Counted from the stretch's first letter, positions 7,585 through 17,187 are shown. The stretch: 36,067 nt of DNA from a bacterium (GCA_030646955.1 JAUSKM010000018.1:1-36067); one strand, 5' to 3'. Numbers and translations are program-made. The notes: generated by a model from the letters alone, not told the origin.

Positions 7585-8429
7585 GGGAGTGTTGCTGCAA
7601 CTTCACGCTGAACCCGATCAATCGCCTGTTGGGACAATCCCGTGCGTGTCATGAGCTCTCGCGTTGGCATCCCGGCAATGTCATGGCACACAATAAGCCC
7701 AGCGTTCGCAAATGCAGTGCGCATGACTGTGCTGACGGATCGTAACACGGTAACTGGATAGAGGTGCTTTTCGATGACGAGCTGCTGAAGCCCCGCGCCC
7801 TTGGGATACTCCCATCCGATGATGCGCATACCCTTATACTCGCCAAACGCAATACCGTCCCCCGTCACTTTGGTATTACACACGACCCAGCACGCCGTGA
7901 GCTTCGTTGTATGTTTGCCATGTCGGTACGCCTCGCGGAGATCTTCGTACCGCGCCCACGTCGCCATGATGTCCTTCAGGCGCACATAGATACCCGGTGC
8001 ATTGCGGTACTTTGCTTCCACCATGGCCGTCATGCTGCCCTTACGCGCGATGACATCTACCTCGTGCTCCACCGCCATGCCGGGCATGAGCGGAGGGAGG
8101 TACGCGTCGTATCCGTGCGCACGGAGCACCGCGGCAACGTAGTGCTCGAAATCGTATCCGGCGGGGCCGAGGCGACGCATGGCCTCCTTCAAGGAATACC
8201 GTACTTCCGTGCTCCGCTCGCGTCGCTGTCGAAGTGCACGCAGAACAAGCGCATGAATCTGTCGCGTCGTCATCCCGTCGCGGACATCCCGCGCAACATC
8301 CTGCGCGACGCCCCGTGCGAGCGATTTCGATGCTCCAACATGTCGCACGCTACGCTCGAGCTTGCGAATATCAAGCGGCGCGTAATCCCCGCTTGCCTTC
8401 ACGATCATGGTGCTGGTCTGTTGCGCCAT
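7578..8429 (-). CDS. ATP-cone domain fused to Mrr-like (PD-(D/E)XK) endonuclease-like domain
   Basis: N-term IVKASGDYAPLDIRKLERSVRHVGAS...ARDVRDGMTTRQIHALVLRAL (ATP-cone); then FEHYVAAVLRAHGYDA...VEHEVDVIARKGSMTAMVEAKYRN. Confidence 0.82.
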   Translation of the reverse strand: MAQQTSTMIVKASGDYAPLDIRKLERSVRHVGASKSLARGVAQDVARDVRDGMTTRQIHALVLRALRQRRERSTEVRYSLKEAMRRLGPAGYDFEHYVAAVLRAHGYDAYLPPLMPGMAVEHEVDVIARKGSMTAMVEAKYRNAPGIYVRLKDIMATWARYEDLREAYRHGKHTTKLTACWVVCNTKVTGDGIAFGEYKGMRIIGWEYPKGAGLQQLVIEKHLYPVTVLRSVSTVMRTAFANAGLIVCHDIAGMPTRELMTRTGLSQQAIDRVQREVAATLPC

Positions 8430-8445
8430 AGCAATAGCGTAGCAG

Positions 8446-9453
8446 TTACTTGTCCGCCTGCAAGGAAGAAAACCCGATGCACTGTACCTCGATTTCGATG
8501 GGAAGGCCGAGTATATGCTGCGCGCGCTCCTGCACGGTGCGTGCAACTGCCATGACATCCGCCGCAGTAGCACCACCGAGATTCATTGTGAAATTTCCAT
8601 GAACGTCGGAGATACGCGCGGCACCGCATTGAAACCCTTTGAGCCCCAACCGGTCCACCACCCAGCCCACCGCAAGCCGCCCATCGCGGACTGCGGTACG
8701 CCACGAATCCGATGACAGGGCATCCAATCGCGCTTCTTGCTCCGGCGTAAGCGTCCGTACGTCAATATTCTTGAAGAGACACCCGGCAGATGGCTTATCG
8801 TGCGGCTGCGTGGTGCGCCGCTGCTGGAGTACCGTGTCCATCGCATCACGACAACGCGCGGGATTGTCCGACGTCAGCCGCAACAAGACCGAGAGCACGA
8901 TGGATGTTGGGTGGTCTTTGAAATACGAATGTCGATATGTGAATGCGCAGTCCTGCTTCCCAAGCGTGTGCACGAGGCCCGTGGTCCCTTCCAGTACTTC
9001 CACGGTCTCCACCGCGTCACCCGTCTCACCACCAAAACACCCCGCATTGCCTCGCACGGCGCCACCGATGGTGCCAGGGAGCGAGATTGCCCACACAAAC
9101 CCCATCAGCCCCGCATCGCCTGCCGCGCGTGCAACGGCGGCGGACATCGCACCGGCGCCAGCCCGCACGCGCGTGCCGTCAACGCGAATGTCGCGCATCG
9201 CCATCTGAACCACGACGCCATCAAATCCCGCATCCGCAAAAAGGGTGTTGGATCCCCCGCCCAGCACGCACCATGGAACACCATGTGCCTGCACCGCAGC
9301 AATAGCCGCTTGCACCTCTTCGGCAGTTCGCGCATCAACAAACCAACGCGCGGGTCCGCCAATGCGGAAGTTCGTACGCTTCGCCATCGGCTCATGCTCC
9401 CGCATGCGAGTGCCGAAGATTTCACGGAGTGCGGTAGTTACTTGCTCGTGCAT
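8446..9453 (-). CDS. murB: UDP-N-acetylmuramate dehydrogenase (UDP-N-acetylenolpyruvoylglucosamine reductase)
   Basis: KRTNFRIGGPARWFVDA, VLGGGSNTLFADAGF, SLPGTIGGAVRGNAGCFGGE, PSAGCLFKN, GNFTMNLGGAT. Confidence 0.95.
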   Translation of the reverse strand: MHEQVTTALREIFGTRMREHEPMAKRTNFRIGGPARWFVDARTAEEVQAAIAAVQAHGVPWCVLGGGSNTLFADAGFDGVVVQMAMRDIRVDGTRVRAGAGAMSAAVARAAGDAGLMGFVWAISLPGTIGGAVRGNAGCFGGETGDAVETVEVLEGTTGLVHTLGKQDCAFTYRHSYFKDHPTSIVLSVLLRLTSDNPARCRDAMDTVLQQRRTTQPHDKPSAGCLFKNIDVRTLTPEQEARLDALSSDSWRTAVRDGRLAVGWVVDRLGLKGFQCGAARISDVHGNFTMNLGGATAADVMAVARTVQERAQHILGLPIEIEVQCIGFSSLQADK

Positions 9454-9463
9454 ACCCACGCCG

Positions 9464-10759
9464 TTACGAAACACCAGACACGAGCGCGCGAGCAACCGCA
9501 TCGTTACGTCCAGCACCGAGACAGAGTACGACGTCCCCCGGCAGCATCGCGCTCCGCGCTCCTGCAATGGTTGCATCCACGTCGCCACTCGCAGTCGCGT
9601 TTCTACCAATCGCAGTAGCAAACTCTGCGCTCGAAATGCCGCCCTGCGTCTCGCGAGCCGATCCAAAAATATCCATGACGAGTACCTGGTCCGCACCGTC
9701 GAACGCGCGTGCAAAATCATCGCGCAGCGCGATCGTGCGCGTGAACGTATGCGGCTGGAACACCACCACGATACGACGATCAGGGAACCGTTCACGCGCC
9801 GCGGCGATGGTCGCACGCACCTCCGTAGGGTGGTGGGCGTAGTCATCCACGATCACCGCACCGTGCGCCTCACCGACGATCTCAAACCGACGCTTCGATC
9901 CCCGGAATGTCGCGAGCGCGGCGAACGCCGTTGCACGGGAGACGCCCAATATTTCCGCCGCGGCAGTCGCGGCCAGCGCGTTCCGGCGGTTATGCGCGCC
10001 GGGAAGGAGCAACACGAGCGCTCCAGGATCGTCCTCCACCGCGGGAACGCGGATGATACGACAACGCGCAGCGCTCGCTGCTGCTTCCGCTTCCGCATCA
10101 CGCTCATGGATGACGAGGAATCCGTCCGTCGGGATGCGCGCGATAAACCGATGGAATGCCGCAGCGTACGCCGAAGGCGTGGCAAAGAAATCTGGATGAT
10201 CGTACTCAATATTCGTCAGAATGACGCCGTACGGCGCGTAGTGCTGGAGCTTATCCTGATACTCGTCTGCCTCCAGGACCACGAGGTCTGATGCGCCCGC
10301 GCGCGCTGCGCCACCCAGCTGTGGCACTGCACCGCCGACGATCACTGAGGGGTCGCGCCCCGCAGATACCAGAATCCAGCCGAGCATGGCCGTCGTGGTG
10401 GTTTTTCCATGCGTGCCGCAAATTGCAATTCCGCGTCCCGCATTAAAAAGCATCGCGACGGCCTCCGCGTAGGTCACCACATGCAGACCGCGGCGGAGCG
10501 CCTCGGCAACCTCCACGTGTGTATCATCATACGCGCTGGATCGCACGACGAGATCCACCGTGGTGGGTACGTGGTCCGCATGAAATTCCTCGACGTACGG
10601 AATACCGTTCGCCGCAAGCGTTTCCTGGGTGAAGTAATGCTCTGCAGTGTCGGAGCCGGAGACGAGCACGCCGCGCGCGTGAAGTAACTGCGCGAGTGCG
10701 CTCATACCAGCACCCTTGATTCCGATGCAGTACACGCTCCGAACAGCGGTCATATCCAT
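9464..10759 (-). CDS. murC: UDP-N-acetylmuramate--L-alanine ligase
   Basis: YCIGIKGAGMSALAQLL, ICGTHGKTTTTAMLGWIL, EADEYQDKL, VDDYAHHPTEVRATI. Confidence 0.96.
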   Translation of the reverse strand: MDMTAVRSVYCIGIKGAGMSALAQLLHARGVLVSGSDTAEHYFTQETLAANGIPYVEEFHADHVPTTVDLVVRSSAYDDTHVEVAEALRRGLHVVTYAEAVAMLFNAGRGIAICGTHGKTTTTAMLGWILVSAGRDPSVIVGGAVPQLGGAARAGASDLVVLEADEYQDKLQHYAPYGVILTNIEYDHPDFFATPSAYAAAFHRFIARIPTDGFLVIHERDAEAEAAASAARCRIIRVPAVEDDPGALVLLLPGAHNRRNALAATAAAEILGVSRATAFAALATFRGSKRRFEIVGEAHGAVIVDDYAHHPTEVRATIAAARERFPDRRIVVVFQPHTFTRTIALRDDFARAFDGADQVLVMDIFGSARETQGGISSAEFATAIGRNATASGDVDATIAGARSAMLPGDVVLCLGAGRNDAVARALVSGVS

Positions 10760-10847
10760 ACACTTGCAGGGTGATCAAAAAACCGCCACGCTGAAAGAAA
10801 CAGGGGCTTTGCTCCTAGCATAGCCGGTTCCGTTGAGCCATGCACGT

Positions 10848-11012
10848 ATGCGCTACGTCCCGTACTACATTCTCGTCGCGCTCCTCATGTTCCCCGTCGC
10901 AATCGTTGACGGCCTCATTGCGCACATCACGTCCAGTGGCTGGGAGTTCGTCGTGCGCTTCCTTTTCCTCCTCATCGCAATCCAAATCGCGCGACTCATT
11001 CCGGCTCCCTAA
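10848..11012 (+). CDS. Small membrane protein (54 aa), absent from the supplied ORF track
   Basis: Reading from 10848: MRYVPYYILVALLMFPVAIVDGLIAHITSSGWEFVVRFLFLLIAIQIARLIPAP*. Confidence 0.5.
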   Translation: MRYVPYYILVALLMFPVAIVDGLIAHITSSGWEFVVRFLFLLIAIQIARLIPAP

Positions 11013-11042
11013 CGGACACCGGTGGGTGTTGCACCCAATACT

Positions 11043-12332
11043 ATGGACGCACTCCAGCAGCGCGATCCCGAAGTTGCCGCACATGTCACCGCAGAGCTCC
11101 AACGGCAGCGCGAGCAACTCGTAATGATTCCGTCTGAAAACTACGTGTCGCCCGCGGTGTTGGCAGCAACAGGATCAGTGCTCACGAATAAGTATTCGGA
11201 GGGCTATCCCGGCAAGCGATACTACACGGGCAATGAGCACGTGGATGCCATTGAGCAGCTTGCGCGTGTCCGAGCACAAAAGTTGTTCGGTTACTCGCAC
11301 GCGAATGTCCAGCCATACTCCGGGTCTCCGGCAAACCACGCCATCTGTTTTGCACTCCTCAACCCAGGCGAGACGCTCATGGGCATGCATCTGCTCTACG
11401 GCGGGCACCTCACGCACGGATGGGGGGTCAATTTTTCCGGAACGTACTACCACGCCGTACAGTACACGACGAACGCGGACGGCTGGCTGGACTACGATGC
11501 GATTGCGGAGCTTGCGCGTGCCGAGCGTCCCAAGCTCATCTTCTGCGGCGGCACGGCATACCCGCGCACCATTGACTTCGCGCGGCTTGGCGAGATCGCG
11601 CGATCCGTTGATGCGTTTCTTGTGGCGGATGTCTCGCACATCGCGGGGCTTATTGCCGCAGGCGTGCACCCCTCCCCTGCTGGCCACGCAGACGTCATGA
11701 TGACAACGACGCACAAGACGCTCCGCGGACCGCGTGGCGCCGTGATTCTCTGCAGCGGTGAACCATCAAACCCGCTCAAATCGGCCCCCCGCACGCGCGA
11801 GAACCTACCCACGCTCATTGATCGCGCAGTGTTCCCCGGCCTCCAAGGCGGACCGCACGATCACCAGACGGCGGCCATCGCGGTGGCGCTTGGCGAGGCG
11901 TCCACCCCTGCCTTTACGACATACGGACGACAAATCGTCGCAAACGCCCGCGCGCTCGCGGAGACACTGCTCGCAGAAGGGTGCACGCTCATCACCGGCG
12001 GCACGGACAATCACCTCCTCCTCCTGGATGTCACTCCGCACGGCACCACCGGACGGCTTGCCGCCGAGGCGCTCTCCCGCGCCGGTATCTCTGTCAACGC
12101 CAACAGCATCCCGCACGACCCGCGCAAACCGTTTGACCCCAGTGGCATCCGCATCGGCACCCCCGCGCTCACCACGCGCGGCTTCAACGAGAATGATATG
12201 CGCACGGTGGGGAATGCGATTGCTGCGGTGCTCAAGACGCCCACTGACAACGTAACTATCGAGCGCACGCGGCAAACCGTCCGGGAGCTTTGCGCCGCAC
12301 ATCCTCTCTACGCGGAACTCGCCGGAGTTTGA
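11043..12332 (+). CDS. glyA: Serine hydroxymethyltransferase
   Basis: MIPSENYVSPAVLAATGS, NKYSEGYPGKRYYTGNE, NVQPYSGSPANHA, TTTHKTLRGPRGA, FPGLQGGPHDH. Confidence 0.97.
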   Translation: MDALQQRDPEVAAHVTAELQRQREQLVMIPSENYVSPAVLAATGSVLTNKYSEGYPGKRYYTGNEHVDAIEQLARVRAQKLFGYSHANVQPYSGSPANHAICFALLNPGETLMGMHLLYGGHLTHGWGVNFSGTYYHAVQYTTNADGWLDYDAIAELARAERPKLIFCGGTAYPRTIDFARLGEIARSVDAFLVADVSHIAGLIAAGVHPSPAGHADVMMTTTHKTLRGPRGAVILCSGEPSNPLKSAPRTRENLPTLIDRAVFPGLQGGPHDHQTAAIAVALGEASTPAFTTYGRQIVANARALAETLLAEGCTLITGGTDNHLLLLDVTPHGTTGRLAAEALSRAGISVNANSIPHDPRKPFDPSGIRIGTPALTTRGFNENDMRTVGNAIAAVLKTPTDNVTIERTRQTVRELCAAHPLYAELAGV

Positions 12333-12357
12333 CATTATTCATCATTTCCTGTACAGT
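12329..12357 (+). promoter_or_regulatory. Promoter TTGACA-N17-TACAGT
   Basis: TTGACA 12329-12334 overlaps the glyA TGA stop; TACAGT 12352-12357; AAGGAGG precedes the ATG at 12396. Confidence 0.65.
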
Positions 12358-12395
12358 GGGGGCAGCACACTCGTCGTGCAACAAGGAGGAAGCGA

Positions 12396-12794
12396 ATGCA
12401 ACGTCAGCGTCAGCTCCAGGTTCCCCGGAAACGTCCCAGGCCTCCGGCGCATACGGTCATCCTGCGGCGCCTCAAGGCGATCGACCGTGATCTCAAGACG
12501 ACCGACCGCCGCGTGAAGAAGCGCAGCTTGCCTCGAAGCTCGTCACTTGCAGAGATCTTCCGCGCCATGCCTCCCGAAGAAATGGTGCAGATGCACGACA
12601 GCAAGAAGGAAAGCATCGTGCTCCTGTACGTCCTCGTCGGGATGCACCTGCCGGAACGGGAGCTGCCCGCGATCCTCGACGAGCTGCGCCGATGCTCGCA
12701 CGAGACCATCAGCTCGCTGCCCTTCTACAAGCGCCTCATCAAGCGGCTCGCCCAGGAGGTCGCGCAGGCCAAGCAGACCACGCAAGCGGCCTGA
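12396..12794 (+). CDS. Hypothetical basic protein
   Basis: SD aaggaggaagcgaATG; MQRQRQLQVPRKRPRPPAHTVILRRLKAIDRDLKTTDRRVKKRS... Confidence 0.75.
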   Translation: MQRQRQLQVPRKRPRPPAHTVILRRLKAIDRDLKTTDRRVKKRSLPRSSSLAEIFRAMPPEEMVQMHDSKKESIVLLYVLVGMHLPERELPAILDELRRCSHETISSLPFYKRLIKRLAQEVAQAKQTTQAA

Positions 12795-12809
12795 CACTTG
12801 CAACACGAA

Positions 12810-12838
12810 ACACCCACCCCCTTGACCGGGGTGGGTGT
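12810..12838. terminator. Bidirectional hairpin terminator
   Basis: acacccacccc-ccttgac-ggggtgggtgt type 11-bp stem between convergent genes. Confidence 0.7.
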
Positions 12839-12859
12839 CCTCTTGACATCGTGCGCCAG

Positions 12860-13375
12860 CTACTGCACACGAACGATACGATATTGTAACTGCTTGCCGC
12901 CCACCACGACCTGCACTTCATCGCCCTCACGTCGACCCAACAACGCAGTGCCGACGGGCGAGTGGTGCGAGATGCAACCGCGACTGGGATTTGCTTCCTG
13001 TGCGCCTACAATAACAAAGGTACGCTCGCGGCCATCTGCCGTGGCAACCGTCACCGTGGCGCCGATGCGCACGGTTCCACCAATCCCGCTCCCCCGCTCA
13101 ATGATGACCGCGCGCGACAGACGGTCCTCGAGCGAGAGTATTCTTCCGTTGATCCGATTGAGATGCGCCTTCGCGGCGGTGTACGCAGCATTATCTGAGC
13201 GATCCCCCATTTCCGCGCACCGGTGCGCCTCATCGGCGGCCGCCCGGTGCTCGTGCTTGAGCGTCTCCAGCGTCCGTCGCAGCCGCGCAACTGCCTCCGC
13301 CGTCAGCAGGTAATCCACCTGCCGCCGCGCCCGTCGCTCCTCTTCCGCCCGCCGTTTTGGTACCTGCATACGCAC
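12860..13375 (-). CDS. GreA/GreB-type transcription elongation factor
   Basis: YLLTAEAVARLRRTLETLKHEHRAAADEAHRCAEMGDRSDNAAYTAAKAHLNRINGRILSLEDRL; ISHHSPVGTALLGRREGDEVQV. Confidence 0.88.
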   Translation of the reverse strand: MRMQVPKRRAEEERRARRQVDYLLTAEAVARLRRTLETLKHEHRAAADEAHRCAEMGDRSDNAAYTAAKAHLNRINGRILSLEDRLSRAVIIERGSGIGGTVRIGATVTVATADGRERTFVIVGAQEANPSRGCISHHSPVGTALLGRREGDEVQVVVGGKQLQYRIVRVQ

Positions 13376-13414
13376 ATCGCCGTCATTGCGAGTATTCGAA
13401 GCAATCTCATCGAG

Positions 13415-14023
13415 CTACTTGCCCAATGCAAAAGATGATAGAAGTCGCACACATGTTCCATGCGCGCCCGTTCCATACAATCCCAATGTCGTCACACGGA
13501 AAGAATACGCGCGTGCTTGCTCGTCGGCGAAACTCGAGCGTACATCCTGCTCTTCTTGCAATCGGGTGAAGGTGAGGTGCGGCCGATACTGCGCGCCCAC
13601 GGAACGGTACCCGTACTGCTCGATGTTTCTGCGTACTGCTGGCGATGCGGTGGCAAGTCGCTCCGCATCGCGCTCACGCATATGCGTACCTCGGAGTGGA
13701 TTCACCGATGCAATCACGTCGCGTTGGAGCGCAAGCAACGCCTGCGAACGACGATACTCCACATCAACCCAAGTATTCTGTGATGTGAATCGTGTCGCCG
13801 TCATCGCGAATGGAGCTGTTCGCCGAGCAATTGTCGCGAGTTGTGTGCGGACGTCGCGTACAACACCCCGAGGAAGCACCGTATAGTAGAGGGTGACGTG
13901 CGGACGCTCACTCGTGCTCTTGAGCACAAAAAGACCACCGTACGACTGAAGCGCCCGACTGACATGCAGAGCGCGCGCGGTCACGTCTGGTGGCGGAACA
14001 CATGCAATGATGTACTCACGCAT
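13415..14023 (-). CDS. 2'-5' RNA ligase-like 2H phosphoesterase
   Basis: Two HxT motifs: RPHVTLYY and RPHLTFTR. Confidence 0.8.
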   Translation of the reverse strand: MREYIIACVPPPDVTARALHVSRALQSYGGLFVLKSTSERPHVTLYYTVLPRGVVRDVRTQLATIARRTAPFAMTATRFTSQNTWVDVEYRRSQALLALQRDVIASVNPLRGTHMRERDAERLATASPAVRRNIEQYGYRSVGAQYRPHLTFTRLQEEQDVRSSFADEQARAYSFRVTTLGLYGTGAHGTCVRLLSSFALGK

Positions 14024-14029
14024 ACACAA

Positions 14030-15103
14030 TTACCGCTTCGCTTCCGTGGTCGCCAGCTGCCCGCATGCGGCGGCAATGTCGTCGCCCATGGTCTTGCGCT
14101 GTGTGACGGTGCACCCCGCATTGAGCAAGATGCGCTTAAACGCATCAATGCGCTCCTGTTGCGCACGGACAAATGGTTTTCCGGCAACAGGATTCCATGG
14201 AATGACATTGATTTTACTAGAGCCAGTCTTGCCAATGTACGTCGCAAGCTCTCGCGCGTGTTCGGGTGTATCGTTGACGCCCTCAAGGAGCGTGTACTCG
14301 TACGTGACGTGATGGCGCCGATTTCCGAGTGTGCGCTCATATCGCCGCGCCCAGTCCGCAAGCCGCTCCAGGAACCTGGGCGCTGTTGTCGGCACGATCG
14401 CACGCCGCTGCTCCTCGTTGACGCTGTGGAGCGAGATAGCAATGCGCACATGGGGCCATGTTGGGTCCGTCAACAGCCGCTCCAATTGCGGCAACACGCC
14501 AACCGTTGAGATCGTGATACGCGTTGCACCAATATCCGTTTCGCGCAGCCACGTTGCGATGGCCTCTTTGACGTTTGCGTAGTTTGCCAGCGGCTCTCCC
14601 ATGCCCATGAAGACGACGTTGCTGATGCGCCCACCTTCCATTGCCGGTTGGTCCGCAAGCCAGTACATCCAAAAACGGTACTGATCCGCAATCTCGTCCG
14701 CGGTGAGGCTGCGCGTGAGCCCCATGGCACCTGTCGCGCAGAACGTACATCCCATGGCGCACCCCACTTGCGAAGAAACGCAGATCGTCCACTGTCCGCG
14801 CCGGTTGGCCATGAGTACACTCTCAAAGAGCAGTCCGTCCGCAGTGGACAGCGCCGCCTTGAACGTATCTCCTGCCCTGCTTCGCAACAACGCGGCCTCC
14901 GCGACAGACATCCACGGCACCGCGCCCAACGCTCCGCGCACGTCCAGCGGCAGCGTAGTCACATCGGCCCACGCGCGGATGTGCGAATCGTATAGCGCCG
15001 CCTCGATTTGTTTGAGCCGGTATGACGCAAGCTGCGGCGCAAGCGCGCGGATGTAATCCGCGCGCGATGTCGTGTCTGTATTGGCGGTACTTGCTGGAGC
15101 CAT
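14030..15103 (-). CDS. rlmN: 23S rRNA (adenine-2503-C2)-methyltransferase (radical SAM)
   Basis: SSQVGCAMGCTFCATGAMGLTRSLTADEI, VVFMGMGEPLANYANV, SLHSVNEEQRRAIVP. Confidence 0.95.
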   Translation of the reverse strand: MAPASTANTDTTSRADYIRALAPQLASYRLKQIEAALYDSHIRAWADVTTLPLDVRGALGAVPWMSVAEAALLRSRAGDTFKAALSTADGLLFESVLMANRRGQWTICVSSQVGCAMGCTFCATGAMGLTRSLTADEIADQYRFWMYWLADQPAMEGGRISNVVFMGMGEPLANYANVKEAIATWLRETDIGATRITISTVGVLPQLERLLTDPTWPHVRIAISLHSVNEEQRRAIVPTTAPRFLERLADWARRYERTLGNRRHHVTYEYTLLEGVNDTPEHARELATYIGKTGSSKINVIPWNPVAGKPFVRAQQERIDAFKRILLNAGCTVTQRKTMGDDIAAACGQLATTEAKR

Positions 15104-15144
15104 ACGACGTTCTTGCCTGGATGGTAGCACGCCGGATACCCGCG

Positions 15145-15633
15145 TCAAGTGTTCTCGCGGCGCGCTGCCAACTCCTGGACATCCGCAAGCACCTCCGCAG
15201 CATGCCCAGCCGGCTTCACGGTCTCGTACATTTTCGCAATCATTCCCTCCGGATCAATGAGGAACGACACGCGCTTCGTCCCCTCGTACTCACGTCCCAT
15301 GAATTTCTTCATACCCCACACGCCGTACTCGCGCACCACGACCTTCTCTGTATCGGCAAGGAGCGTAAACGGCAGTGCGTGCGTATCCACGAATTTCCGA
15401 TGCAACGCCACGCTGTCGGTGCTCACGCCATACACCACCACCCCCTGCTGCGCGAAATCGTTCCACACATCCCGAATCGCACACGCCTCCGTGGTGCAGC
15501 CAGGCGTCATGTCTTTTGGATAGAAATAGAGCAACACCCACTTCCCGCGCACATCGGTCAGGCGCCGCACGACTCCATCCTGATCTGGAAGCGCGAACTC
15601 TGGTGCCGCGTCGCCGAGACGAAGGTTCGTCAT
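15145..15633 (-). CDS. bcp: BCP-type peroxiredoxin
   Basis: APEFALPDQDGVVRRLTDVRGKWVLLYFYPKDMTPGCTTEACAIRD. Confidence 0.93.
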   Translation of the reverse strand: MTNLRLGDAAPEFALPDQDGVVRRLTDVRGKWVLLYFYPKDMTPGCTTEACAIRDVWNDFAQQGVVVYGVSTDSVALHRKFVDTHALPFTLLADTEKVVVREYGVWGMKKFMGREYEGTKRVSFLIDPEGMIAKMYETVKPAGHAAEVLADVQELAARRENT

Positions 15634-15636
15634 AGC

Positions 15637-17124
15637 TTATTGTTGCAGGATTGCTGCACACGAGCGCCGAGCAAAAAAGTGGTAGGTGCGCCACCCGCCC
15701 CACTTCCGCTCATTATCGCAGTGCTGCCGCATCTGCTCCATTGGTGTTGTCTTGATAGGACCCGGGAATCCGTTGAGCACATCATGGGGAGCTGCAAGAA
15801 GTGGCGTCCATGCATCCGGGCTGCGATGCAGGAGGTAGGTCACATCAAATTCGGGCCGATGCGCAAATCCGGAAAGCTCCCGCCGCACGTTCCACGCAGC
15901 CACCACGCGCTCCATGGGGAACGACATCGTGAGTGTAAACGCAACGATGCCGAGCATGACCAGCTGACGCAAGAGCTGCGCGAGCGTCCGTGAACGCCAC
16001 AGCGCAACGCCCAACAACACCAGCGCAATAATGATGGTGACCACGGCAACAGTTGCGTACATGCGCGAGAGCGTGAGGCCGTACACCGCCTCATACCGAA
16101 TGATGCGCTGCAGGGCGCTGATCGCTACAACAACGGTGCACGCAATGAACACCGATGCCGCGCTAAGCGTCACACGCCGCGCACGCAGATCCGCTTGCGC
16201 CATCACGAAATACCAGAGGAGCACGGTCAGGAGCGCAAAAATGCTGGCGAGCACCAGCTCACCAAAACTCTGCCGCGCCAGCCCGGCGTAGGTGAGGTTG
16301 TGCGCACGCATCCATGCATCGCTGGCAAACATTTCTGGCACCTGGAACGCGAGGAACACGAAAAACAGCACGTTGAGCAGCACAAAGAACGTTGTGGCAG
16401 TCACCGCGGGAACGCGAACATTGAACGTCCGATGTTGCTTTGCGGGAAACAATACCAATCCACCGACAAATCCCCCAAGGAGTACCGCCAGCGCCGCACG
16501 CATAATCCAGCCCGATACATCATCGATAGCATACACATGGGTCCATGCGAGCACCCCGTCAACAAGCCCGCTAAACGCCGCATTCGCCTCCATGAATACC
16601 GTGCTGAATACCGCAAGAAAGGGAATGGCGATGACCACGCCCGCGATGATGCCATACACAATCCTCGATCGCTCCCCTCGCCGATGTCCGATCGCTTCGA
16701 TCACCGCCGCATGAGTTCCGCGGAGCGCGAGCGGCGCAAACGCGAATGGCCCAAAGACGCCTACCCAGAACGCGCTGCGTAGGCGGATGTGATCAGAGAG
16801 GAGGTGGACGATGAACACTACGAGTAATCCGATCGCACCCAGCGTTCCCAACATCAACACAGCAGGATTTGCGTACAACGTCATGTCAACCGCCAGGATC
16901 ACAATAGGAATCGCAAGCAGCCAGGCCTCCCGATGCACCACGCGCTTGCTCGCGTATGCAAATGCACCAAATACCGCAAGCATGCCCAGGATGAACAAGG
17001 ACGTACCAAGTCCCGGTAACTCTTCACCGACACGCGTCCACTCGCGCAGCACAAAATAGGTTACCGCAACCACAGCGACACCCAAAACAATGCGACGTCG
17101 CACCGCGGGCGTGAGTTCGATCAT
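15637..17124 (-). CDS. Polytopic membrane protein, DUF4173/DUF4153-like
   Basis: Many TM segments; IRYEAVYGLTLSRMYA resembles the DUF4173 signature. Confidence 0.75.
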   Translation of the reverse strand: MIELTPAVRRRIVLGVAVVAVTYFVLREWTRVGEELPGLGTSLFILGMLAVFGAFAYASKRVVHREAWLLAIPIVILAVDMTLYANPAVLMLGTLGAIGLLVVFIVHLLSDHIRLRSAFWVGVFGPFAFAPLALRGTHAAVIEAIGHRRGERSRIVYGIIAGVVIAIPFLAVFSTVFMEANAAFSGLVDGVLAWTHVYAIDDVSGWIMRAALAVLLGGFVGGLVLFPAKQHRTFNVRVPAVTATTFFVLLNVLFFVFLAFQVPEMFASDAWMRAHNLTYAGLARQSFGELVLASIFALLTVLLWYFVMAQADLRARRVTLSAASVFIACTVVVAISALQRIIRYEAVYGLTLSRMYATVAVVTIIIALVLLGVALWRSRTLAQLLRQLVMLGIVAFTLTMSFPMERVVAAWNVRRELSGFAHRPEFDVTYLLHRSPDAWTPLLAAPHDVLNGFPGPIKTTPMEQMRQHCDNERKWGGWRTYHFFARRSCAAILQQ

Positions 17125-17187
17125 ACGGTATGGTTGCTGTTTGGCCTGTAGAAAAAATGAAAAACATCGCCCCGTATTCCGTATTCC

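Noticed and set aside
8737-10291. 293- and 348-aa plus-strand ORFs
   Set aside because: Antisense to murB and murC.
13379-13410. cattgcgagtattcgaagcaatctc as an independent repeat element
   Set aside because: Too short and degenerate to call alone; mentioned only alongside the 17188-17330 element.
15022-15993. 323-aa plus-strand ORF
   Set aside because: Antisense to rlmN/bcp/DUF4173-like genes, crosses their boundaries, no recognisable family.
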